18,978 bases of DNA from Terana coerulea. Its lineage: Eukaryota > Basidiomycota > Agaricomycetes > Polyporales > Phanerochaetaceae. A model generated the notes under the pieces. The model did not search any database. It was not told the origin of the DNA and was given only the letters and a program-made list of their open reading frames with translations. Below are positions 17,097-18,978 of the stretch, in pieces. The stretch is from positions 1-18,978 of the forward strand of contig JAKOGH010000223.1 in NCBI GenBank assembly GCA_024811115.1. The letters are read 5' to 3'. The stretch's first letter is position 1, and the number at the start of each line of letters is the position of its first letter. Position numbers and translations under genes: made by a program.

Positions 17097-18837
17097 TTAA
17101 TTCTCCATCCATCCGATTGTCTTAGCCACGGGCTCGTCACCAAGCCCAACCGCCTGGCCCTGCTTGTTCCGGTAAAACAGAATATTTCCTGGAGAGCGGA
17201 ACATCTTTGTTAGTGCAGAGGGCAGTGTATGGAGGGGTGCACTGACCCTCATCTTCAACAAATTGGCAGTTATTATAGTTATCCCAAAGTGCCTTAAAGA
17301 CAGGCTCGGATGAAGAGTGATAGTGGTCTCCAATCAAATTCTTCAAATATTGTGTTGCCTCCGGACCATGGTCTACGTCGTTGTGAGCTCCTGTCAGAGA
17401 TACTGTGGAGCGGATACGCACAGAAAGGCATCTTCGGGAAGAAATGATGGATAACATGGAAGTGTGCGACGCCATGCAGGAAGAAGTCGCCCATCCAACC
17501 GAGGAAGTCGCGGTCGACTGTAGCGGCGGCACCGCGGGCGTACGTCCATGCGCCAGCTCGATAGTGAGGTAGCACCGGGTCGGTGTGGTGCAGGTACGTA
17601 ATCATGATAAACCAATGGCTCACGCACAGCCAGGGTATGCCGTAAAACTTCACAACGTCTGCAAAGCCCCAAGTCGCACTTGCGAAGCGCACGATGTATA
17701 TCATAGCCAGAATTCCGATATTTGACGCAATAACGACGTTGCGCTGACTCTTCGTGAAGATGACGGAATTCGCTGGATAATCATAAGCTTCAGCACATCA
17801 CCTTTGACATAGGATATAAGGAGAAGGCCTACGATCAAAGTGATTGGTGTACTTGGGGTAACTTCGCTGACCAGAGACGTTGCATACTACCAAAACACTC
17901 AGCGTCCTGACCATATGCGTGCGTGAAAACGAATGGCTTACGGAGGTATGCCGGAAGCGCTAGCAACTGCTGTCTCACGAGCAAGAACAAGGTGTACAGA
18001 GGCGTATCTCCGAAGTACTCGGCGTAATCAACTGGGCCGTGCTTCTCATCTGGAATATTTAGCTCGCCTCGGGTCCAAGGCACATACACTTCGTCGCGCT
18101 CCATAGATGCATGTGTGCTGTGATGGCGATGATGCGAGATTTTCCAGCTGAAGTATGGAGTCCATAATGCGGTATGTGTCAACTACGAAGATAATCAATG
18201 TAGTCCAATATATGAGAACTGCAACTCACAAATCCTATAACATCACAGACAAGCGTATTCTCGGAGAAGGCTCCATGTCCACACTTAAACAGCGTTCAAA
18301 GCATTAACTTTGCCTATTAGCAGGCTCAACTAAATCACTGACCTCATGTCCAATCACCCATATTCCTGTGAAAATGAGACCTTGAAACCACCAGCTGTAC
18401 AGAAAAGGTTGTGAAACCTTATTAGAGGAGGGGTAAGACAAGCACACTTACTAGACCAACCACGCTCCCCATCTCAGTATTCCGGTGCCGAAGTATCCGA
18501 TTTGACTCAAGATTGGCCAATAGTCCGAAAGAGAGTCGATATGCGTAGCGGCTTTCCAAGCAATTGCTGCCATTACAACGTCTCTGAGAAGATACAGCAG
18601 ACCGCGCGTGGTGTCGCGTTTGAAGAGACGGGCGGGTATCGCATTGCGGATATCCTCTATGGACCTAAGTATAACACGCAATATGAGCATGCGGGGATGA
18701 TGTGCTAGTATGGTGTGGATACGTACCATGGCAATGGCTCAAATGGGGTGAGAGAGCCCCTGGTCGTCGCGCGGGATACGCTTGCCGCTGATAGCACCGG
18801 CGTCCAGTGGAGTAGCTGGGGGAGCGGGAGAAGACAT
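17097..18837 (-). CDS. Delta-12-type fatty acid desaturase, copy B, 9 exons, one frameshift in exon 1
   Basis: Exons on the minus strand: 18837-18727, 18664-18452, 18394-18343, 18283-18230, 18182-17942, 17886-17833, 17772-17422, 17372-17247, 17188-17097. Exons 3-6 and 8 have exactly the lengths of those in copy A and all introns fall at the same sites, so the two are tandem duplicates, though clearly diverged. Histidine boxes are intact: HECGH (124-128), HHRHH (160-164) and HVIHH (347-351), as are MERDEVYVP and YFGDTPLYTL. It should desaturate phospholipid acyl chains in the ER. In exon 1 the ATG at 18837 opens MSSPAPPATPLDAG, but the frame must shift by one base to reach TPFEPLPW; a run of four C (18757-18760 region) appears to hold one too many. 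No other ATG upstream fits the downstream frame, which meets a stop. Corrected length is about 430 aa. Confidence 0.88.
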
Positions 18838-18978
18838 ACTCTGCGAAAGGGTTCGTTGATCAGAGTCGAGCGTTATCATGGGACCCTTGGTAAAGCTGCA
18901 CTATATGAGCTGCCCCAAGAACGCACCGGTATTGACAACGGCACTGCCCCGGTCTAGCTACTTTGAACGCGGTTAGTT
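18838..18978. other. Upstream region of desaturase copy B
   Basis: Only 141 bases remain before the window edge. On the minus strand a CTTTCGCAG lies six bases before the ATG at 18837 and could be an intron acceptor, so a 5' untranslated or short coding exon outside the window cannot be excluded. No TATA box or other gene is seen. Confidence 0.3.

Noticed and set aside
1..18978. CRISPR arrays, bacterial operons, viral or toxin genes
   Set aside because: No spaced direct-repeat array, ribosome binding sites or related proteins are seen; the intron-rich genes are fungal.

Overview
The window reads as nuclear DNA of a filamentous basidiomycete, most likely an Agaricomycete. Genes are split by many short introns (mostly 44-69 nt, GT-AG, with CTNAC/CTAAC-like branch sites). 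One gene belongs to the DUF6533 membrane-protein family, which I know from basidiomycetes, and two others are fungal delta-12-type fatty acid desaturases. All gene models below were spliced by hand from reading frame, splice consensus and remembered family motifs; no search was run.

Layout. (1) 107-1608, minus: a 12-exon DUF6533-type multi-pass membrane protein with two micro-exons (2 nt and 10 nt) and one probable 1-nt frameshift. (2) 1609-2858: divergent intergenic region. (3) 2859-5025, plus: an intact 11-exon DHA2-type major facilitator transporter (545 aa), with a GC-AG intron and a marked base-composition break inside the gene. (4) 5026-7689: no gene I can name; weak spliced coding patches on the minus strand and a tRNA-like half. 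(5) 7690-11367: a complete two-gene PIF/Harbinger-type DNA transposon with near-perfect terminal inverted repeats, an intact DDE transposase (plus) and a convergent Myb/SANT-like accessory protein (minus), plus three telo-box-like motifs near its right end. (6) 11469-12034: a long frame with one stop, possibly a decayed gene. (7) 12707-14395 and 17097-18837, both minus: tandem delta-12 desaturase-like paralogues with matching nine-exon structures, each carrying one extra base in a homopolymer that breaks the frame. (8) Between them lie weak coding candidates and, at 16517-16957, a non-autonomous DNA transposon (MITE) with 39-bp inverted repeats and a clean 8-bp target-site duplication.

How it may work together. 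Two desaturase paralogues, an exporter-type MFS protein and a membrane protein of unknown role could be the remains of a small lipid-derived metabolite locus (for example modified or acetylenic fatty acids) that transposons have invaded, but that link is inference. Three of the four host genes carry exactly one surplus base, while the MFS gene and both transposon genes are open. That pattern fits either recent pseudogenisation or homopolymer errors in the assembly, and raw reads or cDNA would separate the two.
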